Of a stretch of DNA of 64,000 nt, positions 1 through 11,643 are shown piece by piece. Numbering within the stretch: position 1 is the first letter of the stretch; the number at the start of each line of letters is the position of its first letter. Under the pieces are notes generated by a model. The model ran no database searches and was not told the DNA's origin. It was given only the letters and a program-made list of their open reading frames with translations. This DNA comes from Rhodobacteraceae bacterium QY30 (GTDB lineage Bacteria > Pseudomonadota > Alphaproteobacteria > Rhodobacterales > Rhodobacteraceae). Location: NCBI GenBank assembly GCA_002356635.1, contig CP023454.1:434001-498000 (forward strand). Reading direction: 5' to 3'. Both the position numbers and the translations under genes were made by a program.

Positions 1-1
1 A

Positions 2-160
2 CTGGTGGGCCGGCAGGTCCTGGCCGTGGTGAACTTCCCGCCCCGCCAGATCGGCAAGGTCCGCTCCGAGGTGCTGACCCTGGGCGTGCCGGACGCAGAT
101 GGCGACGTGGTGCTGATTTCGCCGACCCAGGATGTCCCGGAAGGCGGAAGGCTCTTCTGA
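2..160 (+). CDS. csaA: CsaA-type tRNA-binding protein, C-terminal end (partial)
   Basis: The window opens inside this gene; 52 residues and a TGA stop are visible. The residues [20 protein letters not shown] followed by a short tail ending in GGRLF match the end of the CsaA export-related chaperone / tRNA-binding domain, an OB fold of about 110 residues. What is present would be the last strands of that fold. CsaA is a soluble cytoplasmic dimer thought to bind nascent chains or tRNA. The start lies upstream of the window, so promoter and full length cannot be judged. The assignment rests on recognising the conserved C-terminal motif. Confidence 0.8.
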   Translation: MVGRQVLAVVNFPPRQIGKVRSEVLTLGVPDADGDVVLISPTQDVPEGGRLF

Positions 161-300
161 ACGTCGGCGGGAACCGGCCCGTCGTGCCTCGGCATTTCGG
201 CGAGATAGTGCCCGTGGGGATTGTCCAGAGCTTCGGTGCGCAACCCGCCGCGGGTGCCAGGGTTGTCCCTCCATCAATCCAACCGTCTACGGAGGACGCG

Positions 301-504
301 ATGAACTGGGATATTGTCGAAGGCAATTGGAAGCAACTCAAGGGCTCGGTCAAGGAGCAGTGGGGCAAGCTTACCGATGACGATCTGGATGAAGCGGCGG
401 GCCAGCGCGACAAGTTGGCGGGCAAGCTTCAGGAACGTTACGGCTGGGCCAAGAACGACGCCGAACGTCAGGTTGACGATTATTTCCGCGACCGGAATCT
501 GTGA
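301..504 (+). CDS. CsbD family stress-response protein
   Basis: This is a 67-residue acidic-basic protein that starts MNWDIVEGNWKQLKGSVKEQ and consists of a single CsbD domain. CsbD proteins are small, abundant and general-stress induced; their biochemical role is unknown. The ATG at 301 has a good ribosome-binding site (GGAGGA) about 5 bases upstream. The reading frame stays open back to 184, but that extension has no CsbD similarity and no ribosome-binding site. The gene is followed directly by an intrinsic terminator, so it is probably a single-gene transcript. Confidence 0.9.
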   Translation: MNWDIVEGNWKQLKGSVKEQWGKLTDDDLDEAAGQRDKLAGKLQERYGWAKNDAERQVDDYFRDRNL

Positions 505-521
505 CGAACAAATGAATGGAA

Positions 522-546
522 GGGGCGCCTGCGGGTGCCCCTTTTG
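522..546 (+). terminator. Intrinsic terminator after csbD
   Basis: An 8-bp stem (GGGGCGCC pairing with GGTGCCCC through one G-T pair) with a TGCG tetraloop spans 522-541 and is followed by TTTT. It lies 17 bases after the csbD-like stop codon. Confidence 0.8.
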
Positions 547-762
547 CATCTATGCTGCGATGCAGCTTGACTTGCGGCCCTCCAGGCCCCATGTCCGTGT
601 CAGACCCGAGGCCGCTGCCGCGTGAGCAGCCGTTCCAGAATGGAACACGGCACGGGTCAGGACTGGTTCCCACGTCACGCAGGGGTCCGGCGGCCTGATC
701 AGGCCGCGCCCCGCAATCGACGGACACACTTCCGCGTGTGGCCGGGACCAGCTTGTTTTGAC

Positions 763-780
763 TGCGCCAAAAGTGGCGCA
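763..780. promoter_or_regulatory. Perfect 7-bp inverted repeat just upstream of the helicase start
   Basis: TGCGCCA, spacer AAAG, then TGGCGCA form a perfect inverted repeat that ends 13 bases before the TTG start of the RhlE-type helicase and just before its AGGAAAA ribosome-binding site. It could be an operator or a 5'-leader hairpin. Its function is inferred from position only. Confidence 0.4.
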
Positions 781-792
781 ACAGGAAAACCA

Positions 793-2055
793 TTGAACAA
801 TTTTGACCAACTGGCGCTCGACACGCGTCTTGTGAAGAATGCGGCCCTGAAGGGGCTGACCACCCCCACGCCGATCCAGGCGCAGGGCATTCCCCATATC
901 GTCGCCGGGCGCGACCTGCTGGGCCTGGCGCAGACGGGCACCGGCAAGACGGCCGCCTTCGGCCTGCCAATCATCAACCGGCTGCTCAAGCTGGGCACCC
1001 GTCCGGCCCCCAAGTCCTGCCGGGCGCTGATCCTTGCGCCGACGCGCGAACTGGCAACCCAGATCACCGACAACCTGACCGCCTTTGCGGCAGGGACGCC
1101 GATCAAGGTCTATCGCGTCGTTGGCGGGGCTTCGCTGAACGCGCAGGCGGATCGGCTGGCCAAGGGCGTCGATATCCTGGTGGCCACCCCCGGTCGCCTG
1201 ATCGACCTGCTGGACCGTCGCGCGCTGACCCTGAACGAGGTTCTGTGCCTGGTCCTGGACGAAGCGGACCAGATGCTGGACATCGGTTTCATCCATGCGC
1301 TGCGCCAGATCGCAAAGCTGCTGCCGCGCCGCCGCCAGACGCTGCTGTTTTCCGCAACCATGCCCAAGCTGATGGAGGAGCTTGCCGCGTCGTACCTGAC
1401 GGATCCGGTGCGCGTGCAGGTGTCCCCTCCGGGCAAGGCGGCGGAGAAGATAGAACAGGGCGTGCATTTCGTCCGGCAGGGCGACAAGGCGAAACTGCTG
1501 GCGGACTACCTTGCCAAGCATCCGGGCGAACTGGCGCTGGTGTTCAACCGCACCAAGCATGGGTCGGACAAACTGACGAAGCTGCTGGATTCCTGGGGTT
1601 TTTCCGTGGGCGCGATCCACGGCAACAAAAGCCAGGGGCAGCGTGAACGGATCCTGCAGTCGTTCCGTCAGGGCGAAGTTCAGGTTCTTGTCGCTACCGA
1701 TGTGGCGGCGCGCGGGATCGACATCCCCGAGGTGCGGCACGTCTACAACTACGACCTGCCGAACGTGGCCGACAACTACGTCCACCGCATCGGCCGGACG
1801 GCCCGCGCCGGTCGGGACGGGCGCGCGGTGGCCTTCTGTTCGCCGGACGAAATCGGCGAACTGCGCGACATCGAGAAGACGATGAAGGCGGCGATTCCCG
1901 TCGTCGGCGGTGAACCTCCGGTGCAGCTGGGCCCCATCGCCAAGCGCGGTCCGCAGCAGCAGCAGCAGCGCAAGCAGTTTCCGGCAGGCCCCGATGGCAA
2001 GACGCGACCGCCGCGCCGACCCTCGCGCCGGCCGAAGCGCGAACAGGCAGCGTGA
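793..2055 (+). CDS. rhlE: DEAD-box ATP-dependent RNA helicase, RhlE type
   Basis: The 420-residue protein carries every DEAD-box motif in order: Q motif PTPIQAQ (25-31), Walker A AQTGTGKT (46-53), PTRELA, TPGRLIDL, DEAD (156-159), SAT (187-189), VATDVAARGID and HRIGRTARAGR. The C-terminus is a basic, Gln- and Arg/Pro-rich tail typical of RhlE proteins. It unwinds RNA duplexes in ribosome assembly or RNA decay. I chose the TTG at 793 because AGGAAAA sits 4 bases upstream and the helicase core begins at once. The frame is open back to 622, but that part is unlike the family. TTG starts often go with weak or regulated translation. Confidence 0.9.
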   Translation: MNNFDQLALDTRLVKNAALKGLTTPTPIQAQGIPHIVAGRDLLGLAQTGTGKTAAFGLPIINRLLKLGTRPAPKSCRALILAPTRELATQITDNLTAFAAGTPIKVYRVVGGASLNAQADRLAKGVDILVATPGRLIDLLDRRALTLNEVLCLVLDEADQMLDIGFIHALRQIAKLLPRRRQTLLFSATMPKLMEELAASYLTDPVRVQVSPPGKAAEKIEQGVHFVRQGDKAKLLADYLAKHPGELALVFNRTKHGSDKLTKLLDSWGFSVGAIHGNKSQGQRERILQSFRQGEVQVLVATDVAARGIDIPEVRHVYNYDLPNVADNYVHRIGRTARAGRDGRAVAFCSPDEIGELRDIEKTMKAAIPVVGGEPPVQLGPIAKRGPQQQQQRKQFPAGPDGKTRPPRRPSRRPKREQAA

Positions 2056-2062
2056 TGATCGA

Positions 2063-2090
2063 AGGCGGTGCTTCCGGGCACCGCCTTTTT
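2063..2090 (+). terminator. Intrinsic terminator after rhlE
   Basis: A perfect 9-bp stem AGGCGGTGC / GCACCGCCT with a 6-base loop is followed by TTTTT. It lies between two convergent genes and stops 3 bases before the end of the minus-strand gene at 2094. Confidence 0.85.
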
Positions 2091-2093
2091 CGT

Positions 2094-2543
2094 TCAGCAG
2101 GCTTCCTGTTCGAGATGAAGCTTCATCTCGATCAGAACCTGCTGAATGGCCAGCGTTTCGTGCAAAAGCCGCTTGGCTTCGTTGATCGAAATCCGTCCAT
2201 CCTCGATGGCTGTATTGTATTCACCCATCAGCACGGCAAAGCGCTGCGAAAGCGCCACGACATCCGCATTCACCCCGCCTTTCGGCGCGTTGGCACGATG
2301 TTCCGACCGGGACAGCGTAATGCCGCGCAGGTTCGCCAGCGCCGCCGTCACATGCGGAAAGCGGGAGGATGCTTCGATCGCCGCCACCACGTCGATGGGC
2401 ATGAACCGGTCGGCGTGTTCCGCATCTTCCGAGTAGTAGCGGCCCAGCGTCGCCTTGGACTTCCCCGACAGGCGCGCGGCCGCCTCGATCCCCACGTCCT
2501 TGACCAGGGCTTCGGTGTGCCGCTTCAGATAAAGTCCCGACAT
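2094..2543 (-). CDS. CII-like / XRE-type helix-turn-helix protein of unknown function
   Basis: The 149-residue protein begins with an N-terminal helix-turn-helix: residues about 10-37 include LVKDVGIEAAARLSGKS followed by a second helix. A helical C-terminal half ends in a run of acidic and Leu residues (IEMKLHLEQEAC). The layout resembles phage CII-type regulators, but no prophage genes lie nearby and codon use matches the surroundings, so it looks like a resident chromosomal gene. It lies downstream of carB on the same strand, 26 bases after the carB stop, and could be co-transcribed with it. I do not recognise a named family with confidence. Confidence 0.6.
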   Translation of the reverse strand: MSGLYLKRHTEALVKDVGIEAAARLSGKSKATLGRYYSEDAEHADRFMPIDVVAAIEASSRFPHVTAALANLRGITLSRSEHRANAPKGGVNADVVALSQRFAVLMGEYNTAIEDGRISINEAKRLLHETLAIQQVLIEMKLHLEQEAC

Positions 2544-2569
2544 CCCGGCCCCTTTCGTGGCTTTGGCGG

Positions 2570-5899
<3,330 letters not shown>

Positions 5900-5927
5900 C
5901 TCGGACCCCTTCGTGCAAATTGACGGG

Positions 5928-5955
5928 GTTATAGCCGCCGCAAGCCTGCGCGCAA
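5928..5955 (-). promoter_or_regulatory. Candidate sigma-70 promoter of carB
   Basis: On the minus strand, TTGCGC and TATAAC are separated by 16 bases, with TATAAC about 29 bases before the carB ATG. This gives a very short leader. The -10 matches the consensus well; the -35 is only partial. Confidence 0.45.
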
Positions 5956-5965
5956 GGGCCAACGG

Positions 5966-7300
5966 TCACAGGGCGCCAGCCCTGGCCGAAGTGCTGCGCC
6001 CGATCGGACGGCTAAGGGCGAAGGCGGCCGCGAAGCACAGGATGCCCAGCAGTCCGACGATCTGACGCGGCAGCAGCGGCCATGGCAGCAATCCGCCCTG
6101 GACCAGCCCGACGGACAGCAGCAACATCCCCAGCAGGGCCAGCAGGCTGGACGCGCCGGGACGCAGTCGTTCCAGCACCATGGGGGTGAAGGCCAGCGGC
6201 GCGATGTAATGGTAGCCCCAGGACATCGGCCCCAGAAGCGACAGGACCATCATCGCCAGCGGCCAGATCGCCGCCTCGGCCCTGGGTCCGGGACGGCGCC
6301 AGAGCAGCCAGGCAAATCCCGCGAGCGCGGCAAGCTGGATGGCCTGGCCCAGCAGCGCCAGCGCGGGCGGTTTCGTCATGGCATACCAGCCGATCGGCTT
6401 GCCGCTGACCCCGGGATTGAGCGGCGCGAGCACGAGCGTCAACTTCTGGGGCATGAACATCTGCGCCATGGCCGCATCGACCGTATAGGTCAGCGGCGTG
6501 ACAAGGATGCTGCGAGAGATCGTCGCCAAAAGGTCCAGGAAGGCGACATGCAGCGGCCAGCCGGCCACAGCGACAGAGAATGCCCCCAGTGCGCCGCCCA
6601 CCACGCAGAAGCTGCCTGCCGCCCGGTAGCGCCGCGAAGCCAAGAACAGCACCGCCAGCAGCACTGGATAGACCTTGATCGCCGCCGCAACTGCCAGCAC
6701 CGCGCCTGCGCTCCGTTCCCGCCCGCTGAGCGCCCGCTCGATCGCCAGCACTGTCAGGAACGCGACGATGATCTGCGGCTGGTTCTGCATCAGCGCCGTC
6801 AGGCCCACTGTGGGAAGGAACAGGACCAGCATCCCCGACAGCAGGAAAGTCGATCGCGGCATCGCGGGCGCCGCGACCCGGTGCGCCAGAAGGACGGTCG
6901 CAGGCAGGAATAGCGCGTTCAGGGCGCTCGCCACCTGCGCGACGGTCTGGAAACCGGTCAGCAGCGACAGTTGGCCCATCGCCCAGGCCCAGAGAGGCGG
7001 GTAGAGAAACGGAAAGACATCGCCCTGCTGGCCCGCCGCGCGCAACCGCTCAAGCCAGGCCTCGGGCGGCAGCATGGCGAAGGGTAGCGTCGCGGGTGGA
7101 TAGACTTCGTCGGGCCGGCCCGAGATCATCGCCACGCCGGCCTCCCAAGCGGCCTGAAGATCGGCAGACACGCCCGTTCCCAACGCGGGGACAAGCCCGG
7201 CCAGGTACAGCAGAAGGATCGCAAGCGTGGCAATCACGTCCAGGCGCGAAAGGCGCGCCTGAAACGGTGCCGCCAGCGCGCCCCGCCCGGTTCCTTGCAT
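5966..7300 (-). CDS. GT87 (DUF2029) family integral-membrane glycosyltransferase
   Basis: The 444-residue protein has about ten hydrophobic segments. The region after the first membrane segment (SADLQAAWEAG, then a Pro-rich stretch and FPFLYPPLWAW) matches the GT87/DUF2029 family, whose GT-C members use polyprenyl-phosphate sugars to mannosylate lipids or glycans at the membrane. The acceptor cannot be told from sequence. I chose the ATG at 7300 because AAGGG lies 6 bases upstream; the 23 extra residues possible are not hydrophobic or conserved. It stands upstream of carB on the same strand and is divergent from aspS. Confidence 0.75.
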   Translation of the reverse strand: MQGTGRGALAAPFQARLSRLDVIATLAILLLYLAGLVPALGTGVSADLQAAWEAGVAMISGRPDEVYPPATLPFAMLPPEAWLERLRAAGQQGDVFPFLYPPLWAWAMGQLSLLTGFQTVAQVASALNALFLPATVLLAHRVAAPAMPRSTFLLSGMLVLFLPTVGLTALMQNQPQIIVAFLTVLAIERALSGRERSAGAVLAVAAAIKVYPVLLAVLFLASRRYRAAGSFCVVGGALGAFSVAVAGWPLHVAFLDLLATISRSILVTPLTYTVDAAMAQMFMPQKLTLVLAPLNPGVSGKPIGWYAMTKPPALALLGQAIQLAALAGFAWLLWRRPGPRAEAAIWPLAMMVLSLLGPMSWGYHYIAPLAFTPMVLERLRPGASSLLALLGMLLLSVGLVQGGLLPWPLLPRQIVGLLGILCFAAAFALSRPIGRSTSARAGAL

Positions 7301-7353
7301 TGCCACCCTTTGCCCTTTGCCGAATGTTCCTGCGACGTCGGGGCAATCATGCA

Positions 7354-7382
7354 AAACAATGTGGCGCAAATTCGGATTGTTT
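7354..7382. promoter_or_regulatory. Inverted repeat in the GT87/aspS divergent region
   Basis: AAACAAT (7354-7360) and ATTGTTT (7376-7382) are exact inverted copies separated by 15 bases. They lie in an AT-richer patch of a GC-rich divergent intergenic region. They could be an operator for either gene; nothing further supports a particular regulator. Confidence 0.3.
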
Positions 7383-7436
7383 CCGGCGCGGGCGGGAATC
7401 CGCGGTGAGGAAACGGATGGGAGGGCGGCTGCGGCC

Positions 7437-7465
7437 TTGACTTCCCGCCCCCGTCACGCTGTATC
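7437..7465 (+). promoter_or_regulatory. Candidate sigma-70 promoter of aspS
   Basis: TTGACT and TGTATC are separated by 17 bases and end about 33 bases before the aspS start. The -35 is close to consensus; the -10 is weak. Confidence 0.4.
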
Positions 7466-7498
7466 GGCGCGACTGCTTTGCCTCCGGAAAGGGGATCC

Positions 7499-9280
7499 AT
7501 GATGCACGCCTATCGCAGCCATACCTGCGCCGATCTGAACACGTCCCACGCCGGCCAGGATGTGCGCCTGTCGGGCTGGGTGCATCGGGTGCGCGATCAT
7601 GGCGGAGTGCTGTTCATCGACCTGCGCGACCACTACGGGATGACGCAGATCCTTTGCGATGGCGACAGCCCGGCCTTCAAGGCGCTGGAGGCCGTGCGTT
7701 CGGAATTCGTGATCCGCATCGACGGCACCGTGAAATTGCGCGATGCGGCACTGGTGAACCCCAAGATCCCGACGGGCGCGATCGAGGTCTATGTCCGCGA
7801 CGTGGCCGTTCTGGGCGCGGCGGACGAACTGCCGCTGCCGGTTTTCGGCGACGTCGACTACCCCGAGGAAACCCGCCTGACCTACCGCTTCCTCGACCTG
7901 CGCCGCGAAGGGCTGCACCAGAACATGATGCTGCGCTCGAACGTGGTGCGGTCCTTGCGCAACCGGATGTGGGACCAGGGCTTCACCGAATTCCAGACGC
8001 CGATCATCACCGCATCCTCGCCCGAAGGCGCGCGCGACTTCCTGGTGCCATCGCGGCTGCATCCGGGCAAATTCTACGCGCTGCCGCAGGCGCCGCAGCA
8101 GTTCAAGCAGCTGATCATGGTCGCGGGCTTTGACCGCTATTTCCAGATCGCGCCCTGCTTCCGCGACGAAGACCCGCGCGCCGACCGGTCGCCCACCGAT
8201 TTCTACCAGCTGGATATCGAGATGTCCTTCGTGGAACAGGAAGACGTGTTCCAGACCGTGCAGCCGGTAATCCAGGGTCTGTTCGAGGAATTCGGCAACG
8301 GCCGCAAGGTTCACGCCGACTGGCCGCGCATCGCCTACAAGGACGCGCTGCTGTGGTATGGCTCGGACAAGCCCGACTTGCGCAACCCTATCAAGATGCA
8401 GGTGGTCAGCGACCATTTCGCCGGTTCGGGCTTTGCGATTTTCGCCAAGCTGCTGGAAACGCCCGGCAACGAGATCCGCGCCATTCCGGCGCCCACCGGG
8501 GGCAGCCGCAAGTTCTGCGACCGGATGAACGCCTTTGCCCAGAAGGAAGGCCTGCCGGGGATGGGCTACATCTTCTGGCGCGAGGCCGAGGATGGATCGG
8601 GGATGGAAGCCGCCGGCCCGCTGGCCAAGAACATCGGGCCCGAGCGGACCGAGGCCATCCGCCAGCAGCTGGGTCTGAAATCCGGCGATGCGGCCTTCTT
8701 CCTTGGGGGCAAACCCGAAACCTTCGAAGCGATCGCGGGCCGGGCGCGCAACGAGATTGGCCGCGAACTGGGTCTGACGGAGGAAAACTGCTTCCGCTTT
8801 GCCTGGATCGTCGATTTCCCGATGTATGAAAAGGATGCCGACGGCAAGATCGACTTCAGCCACAACCCGTTCTCGATGCCGCAGGGGGGACTTGAGGCGC
8901 TGAACGGCGATCCGCTGAAGGTGCATGCCTATCAGTATGACCTGGCCTGCAACGGGTACGAGCTGATTTCGGGCGGGATCCGCAATCATACGCCGGAAAT
9001 CATGTTCAAGGCCTTTGAAATTGCCGGTTACGGCCGGGACGAGGTCGAGAAACGCTTCGGCGGCATGGTCAAGGCCTTCCGCTATGGCGCGCCGCCGCAC
9101 GGGGGGTGCGCCGCCGGGATCGACCGGATCGTGATGCTGCTGGCGGACGAGGCGAATATCCGGCAAGTCATCATGTTCCCGATGAACCAGCGCGCGGAAG
9201 ACCTGATGATGGGGGCGCCTTCGGAACCCACGAACGAACAGCTGCGCGAATTGCGGCTGCGGGTGATGCCCAAGGAATGA
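7499..9280 (+). CDS. aspS: Aspartyl-tRNA synthetase (bacterial type)
   Basis: The 593-residue class II synthetase starts [13 protein letters not shown] and has an N-terminal OB-fold anticodon-binding domain ([11 protein letters not shown], about 20-110), class II motif 2 ([20 protein letters not shown]), the inserted bacterial GAD domain in the middle, and motif 3 near the end ([14 protein letters not shown]). It charges tRNA-Asp in the cytoplasm. Two ATG codons stand in tandem at 7499 and 7502; GGAAAGGGG upstream suits either. The gene appears to be monocistronic, ending at a very strong terminator. Whether it also charges tRNA-Asn cannot be read from the sequence alone. Confidence 0.97.
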   Translation: MMHAYRSHTCADLNTSHAGQDVRLSGWVHRVRDHGGVLFIDLRDHYGMTQILCDGDSPAFKALEAVRSEFVIRIDGTVKLRDAALVNPKIPTGAIEVYVRDVAVLGAADELPLPVFGDVDYPEETRLTYRFLDLRREGLHQNMMLRSNVVRSLRNRMWDQGFTEFQTPIITASSPEGARDFLVPSRLHPGKFYALPQAPQQFKQLIMVAGFDRYFQIAPCFRDEDPRADRSPTDFYQLDIEMSFVEQEDVFQTVQPVIQGLFEEFGNGRKVHADWPRIAYKDALLWYGSDKPDLRNPIKMQVVSDHFAGSGFAIFAKLLETPGNEIRAIPAPTGGSRKFCDRMNAFAQKEGLPGMGYIFWREAEDGSGMEAAGPLAKNIGPERTEAIRQQLGLKSGDAAFFLGGKPETFEAIAGRARNEIGRELGLTEENCFRFAWIVDFPMYEKDADGKIDFSHNPFSMPQGGLEALNGDPLKVHAYQYDLACNGYELISGGIRNHTPEIMFKAFEIAGYGRDEVEKRFGGMVKAFRYGAPPHGGCAAGIDRIVMLLADEANIRQVIMFPMNQRAEDLMMGAPSEPTNEQLRELRLRVMPKE

Positions 9281-9303
9281 TCCCCACGGGGGGGAGCGGA
9301 AAA

Positions 9304-9340
9304 AGCAAAAGGCGCAGGATCGACCTGCGCCTTTTGCTTT
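9304..9340. terminator. Bidirectional intrinsic terminator after aspS
   Basis: A perfect 16-bp inverted repeat (AAGCAAAAGGCGCAGG and its complement) with a 5-base loop lies 24 bases after the aspS stop. The A-rich left arm and T-rich right arm allow termination in both directions, so it probably also serves the small minus-strand gene at 9371. Confidence 0.85.
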
Positions 9341-9370
9341 GGGCTCGCGTTGCGGGCGCGGCCAGCGGTC

Positions 9371-9499
9371 TTACAGCGCGCGGGCGGCTGTCGCGATGAC
9401 AGAGAAGAACAGCGACATTGCGCCGACGCTGAACACCGTCCAATGCGCAGCGCGCGTCAGGCGTTCATTCGTTACAAGGCGATGCAGTCCAGCTTTCAT
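9371..9499 (-). CDS. Small single-pass membrane protein (42 aa), unknown function
   Basis: The ORF encodes MKAGLHRLVTNERLTRAAHW followed by a hydrophobic segment of about 20 residues. It is basic at the N-terminus and has one predicted membrane helix. GGAG lies 7 bases before the ATG at 9499, and it ends 30 bases before the bidirectional terminator, so the layout fits a real short gene. The frame is open to 9598, but the upstream part is not membrane-like. I do not recognise a family. Small inner-membrane proteins of this kind often regulate larger complexes, but nothing here says which. Confidence 0.5.
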   Translation of the reverse strand: MKAGLHRLVTNERLTRAAHWTVFSVGAMSLFFSVIATAARAL

Positions 9500-9676
9500 G
9501 TCTTTCACTCCGCTTTGCCAGAGGCTCACTCGTACAGGGCCGAAACTGGCCGGGGATTGCGGCGCGATTGCGGAAAGCCCGGGTCGCAGCTGGGGCATTT
9601 TCGGTGCCTTTTCGGCGCGGTGCGTCCGTGCTTAGATCGCGCGGAACGAGTCCGACAGCGGGCATAAGGAGGATCC

Positions 9677-10381
9677 ATGCCGACATTCGGTGAGCTGATA
9701 CCCAACTGGGTGCCCCCCGCCTGGCCCGGTGACGATCCGATGGCCGGGCGATTTGCGCGGCTGGAACGGCTGGACCCGGCGCGCCATGCCGGCGACCTGC
9801 ACCAGGCCAACCTGGCTGATGATGCGATCTGGGACTACCTGCCCTATGGCCCGTTTGCCGAAGCTGCCGCCTATCGTGGGTGGGCCGAAGGCATGGCAGC
9901 CGAACGGGATCCGTGGTTCCTGGCGATTATCGACCAGGCCACCCGAAAGCCCGCGGGTGTGGCCAGCTATCTGCGCATCACCCCGACGCATGGCTCGATC
10001 GAGGTGGGGCACATCTGCCTGTCGCCTGCGCTGCAGCGCACACCCGCGGCGACCGAGGCGATGTTCCTGATGATGGACTGGGCCTTTGCCGCAGGCTATC
10101 GGCGGTACGAATGGAAATGCGACTCGCTGAATCTGCCATCGCGGCGGGCGGCGCAGCGGTACGGGTTTTCCTATGAAGGCACCTTCCGGCATCACATCAT
10201 CTACAAGGGTCGCAACCGCGACACAGCCTGGTTCGCCATCACCGACCGAGACTGGCCGGGCCTTCGCCAGGCTTACCAGGCATGGCTGGCCCCCGAGAAC
10301 TTCGAAGGGGACCGTCAGATCCGGCGCCTGTCGGACCTGACAGCGCCGCATCTGTTCAGCCGCGATCCCGCGCTGGAGTAA
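9677..10381 (+). CDS. GNAT family N-acetyltransferase, RimJ/RimL type
   Basis: This 234-residue protein has the acetyl-CoA-binding fold of GNAT enzymes. An N-terminal strand RFARLERLDPARH is followed by the central VGHICLSPALQ and a C-terminal FSYEGTFRHHIIYKGRNRDT motif, the last being typical of the RimJ/RimL subgroup with a trailing aromatic-rich region. Substrates of this subgroup include ribosomal protein N-termini and small molecules; the substrate here is unknown. AAGGAGGATCC before the ATG is a near-ideal ribosome-binding site. Its stop codon abuts the stop of the convergent response-regulator gene. Confidence 0.85.
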   Translation: MPTFGELIPNWVPPAWPGDDPMAGRFARLERLDPARHAGDLHQANLADDAIWDYLPYGPFAEAAAYRGWAEGMAAERDPWFLAIIDQATRKPAGVASYLRITPTHGSIEVGHICLSPALQRTPAATEAMFLMMDWAFAAGYRRYEWKCDSLNLPSRRAAQRYGFSYEGTFRHHIIYKGRNRDTAWFAITDRDWPGLRQAYQAWLAPENFEGDRQIRRLSDLTAPHLFSRDPALE

Positions 10382-11098
10382 TCAGATGGACCCGGCGCCT
10401 GCCGCAAGCCGTTCGCGCACCAGGCCGGTGACGTGGCGAAGGTCCGCGACGTTGCCCTGCATTCCCGGTCGGGCCAGACTGGCGGCGGCAGAGGCCAGGG
10501 GCTGGTCATGGGCGACGCGGGCGACACCGGAAAGGAACTGCGCCACGTAGCTGACGGCGCGATCATCGGGGTTGTTGCCCAACAGGTCGGCGGCCAGCGT
10601 CAGGTCATCGCGCAGCGCAATGGGATCGGGGCTGATCTGGTCGTCGCTGGCAAGTCCCAGTGCGCGCGGGCGGGACGCGGCGGGCAGCGCGGACAGGACC
10701 GCCTGCTGAAAGACCGCAAGGCGTTCGATGGGCTTTTCCAGGAAGCCGTCCGCACCGGCGGCGCGTGCCGCCTCGGCCAGATCGGGGTCGCCGCTGGTGC
10801 CCAGCAGCACCGGCACCCGCGGCTGCGCCGCAGCAAGATCGCGGATCAGGTCCAGTCCCGACCCATCAGGCAGGCCGACATCGATGATGACCACGGTCGG
10901 ACGATAGGTCTGCAGGTGACGCTGGGCCGATCGCAGGCAATCGGCGCGGCGGATCCGCGCGCCCGACCGCAGGCACAAGAGCCGCATGGCTTCGGAGGCA
11001 AAGCGGCTGTCTTCCACCAGAAGCACCGTGAGCCCCAGCAAGGGGTGGGCCGCGGTGGGCGGCCGCTGCGCCATGAAGCGGGAAAGATCGTCGTCCAT
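10382..11098 (-). CDS. Response regulator: receiver domain with an unassigned helical C-terminus
   Basis: Residues about 23-135 are a receiver domain with acid-pocket residues E29/D30, phosphoacceptor D73 (in VVIIDVGLPDGSG), T101 and K122. The remaining roughly 100 residues (SDDQISPDPIALRDDLTLA onward) are Ala- and Leu-rich and mostly helical, and I see no DNA-binding helix-turn-helix, GGDEF, EAL or HPt signature. No histidine kinase lies nearby. It may act by protein-protein contact in a phosphorelay. GGAGG lies 5 to 6 bases before the start. It is convergent with the GNAT gene, with adjacent stop codons. Confidence 0.8.
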   Translation of the reverse strand: MDDDLSRFMAQRPPTAAHPLLGLTVLLVEDSRFASEAMRLLCLRSGARIRRADCLRSAQRHLQTYRPTVVIIDVGLPDGSGLDLIRDLAAAQPRVPVLLGTSGDPDLAEAARAAGADGFLEKPIERLAVFQQAVLSALPAASRPRALGLASDDQISPDPIALRDDLTLAADLLGNNPDDRAVSYVAQFLSGVARVAHDQPLASAAASLARPGMQGNVADLRHVTGLVRERLAAGAGSI

Positions 11099-11238
11099 TC
11101 AGACCTCCTGGAGGGGGCTTCTGCCCGTCGAATCGACCCTAGCCGCTCAGTGCCTAAGGGAAGGTAAATACGGCCTCCGAGCCTTGCGCTTTGCCCCTGC
11201 GCGCGACATAAAACCTGCAACAAGCCAAGGAGACCGCC

Positions 11239-11643
11239 ATGATCGGACGTCTGAACCATGTCGCCATCGCCGTGCCGGACCTGGCCGCCGCGGCGGACCA
11301 GTATCGCAACACGCTGGGCGCCGTGGTGCGCGACCCGCAGGATGAACCGGATCACGGCGTGACGGTGGTGTTCATCGAACTGCCGAACACCAAGATCGAG
11401 CTTCTCTATCCGCTGGGCGACAATTCCCCGATCGCGGGCTTTCTGGAAAAGAACCCCGCGGGCGGAATCCACCACATCTGCTACGAAGTCGAGGACATCC
11501 TGGCGGCGCGCGACAGGCTGAAGGCTTCGGGTGCGCGTGTCCTTGGCAGCGGCGAGCCGAAGATCGGCGCGCATGGCAAGCCGGTGCTGTTTCTGCACCC
11601 GAAGGATTTCAACGGCTGCCTTGTGGAACTGGAGCAGGTCTGA
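11239..11643 (+). CDS. mce: Methylmalonyl-CoA epimerase
   Basis: This 134-residue glyoxalase/VOC-fold protein interconverts (S)- and (R)-methylmalonyl-CoA in propionyl-CoA metabolism. The signature start MIGRLNHVAIAVPDL, the central GGIHHICYEVEDI and the C-terminal FNGCLVELEQV place the metal ligands at H7, one of the histidines at 78-79, and E130. AAGGAGACC before the ATG is a good ribosome-binding site. The next gene (DUF1467) starts on the last base of this stop codon region, so the two are translationally coupled, an arrangement I know from related genomes. Confidence 0.93.
   Translation: MIGRLNHVAIAVPDLAAAADQYRNTLGAVVRDPQDEPDHGVTVVFIELPNTKIELLYPLGDNSPIAGFLEKNPAGGIHHICYEVEDILAARDRLKASGARVLGSGEPKIGAHGKPVLFLHPKDFNGCLVELEQV

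Noticed and set aside
169-200. GGGAACC upstream of csbD as an EcfG-type stress promoter
   Set aside because: No GTT-type -10 occurs at the required 16-17 bases, so the match is only half a promoter.
7454-9166. 570-codon open frame antisense to aspS
   Set aside because: Same shadow effect; aspS is a full-length intact synthetase.
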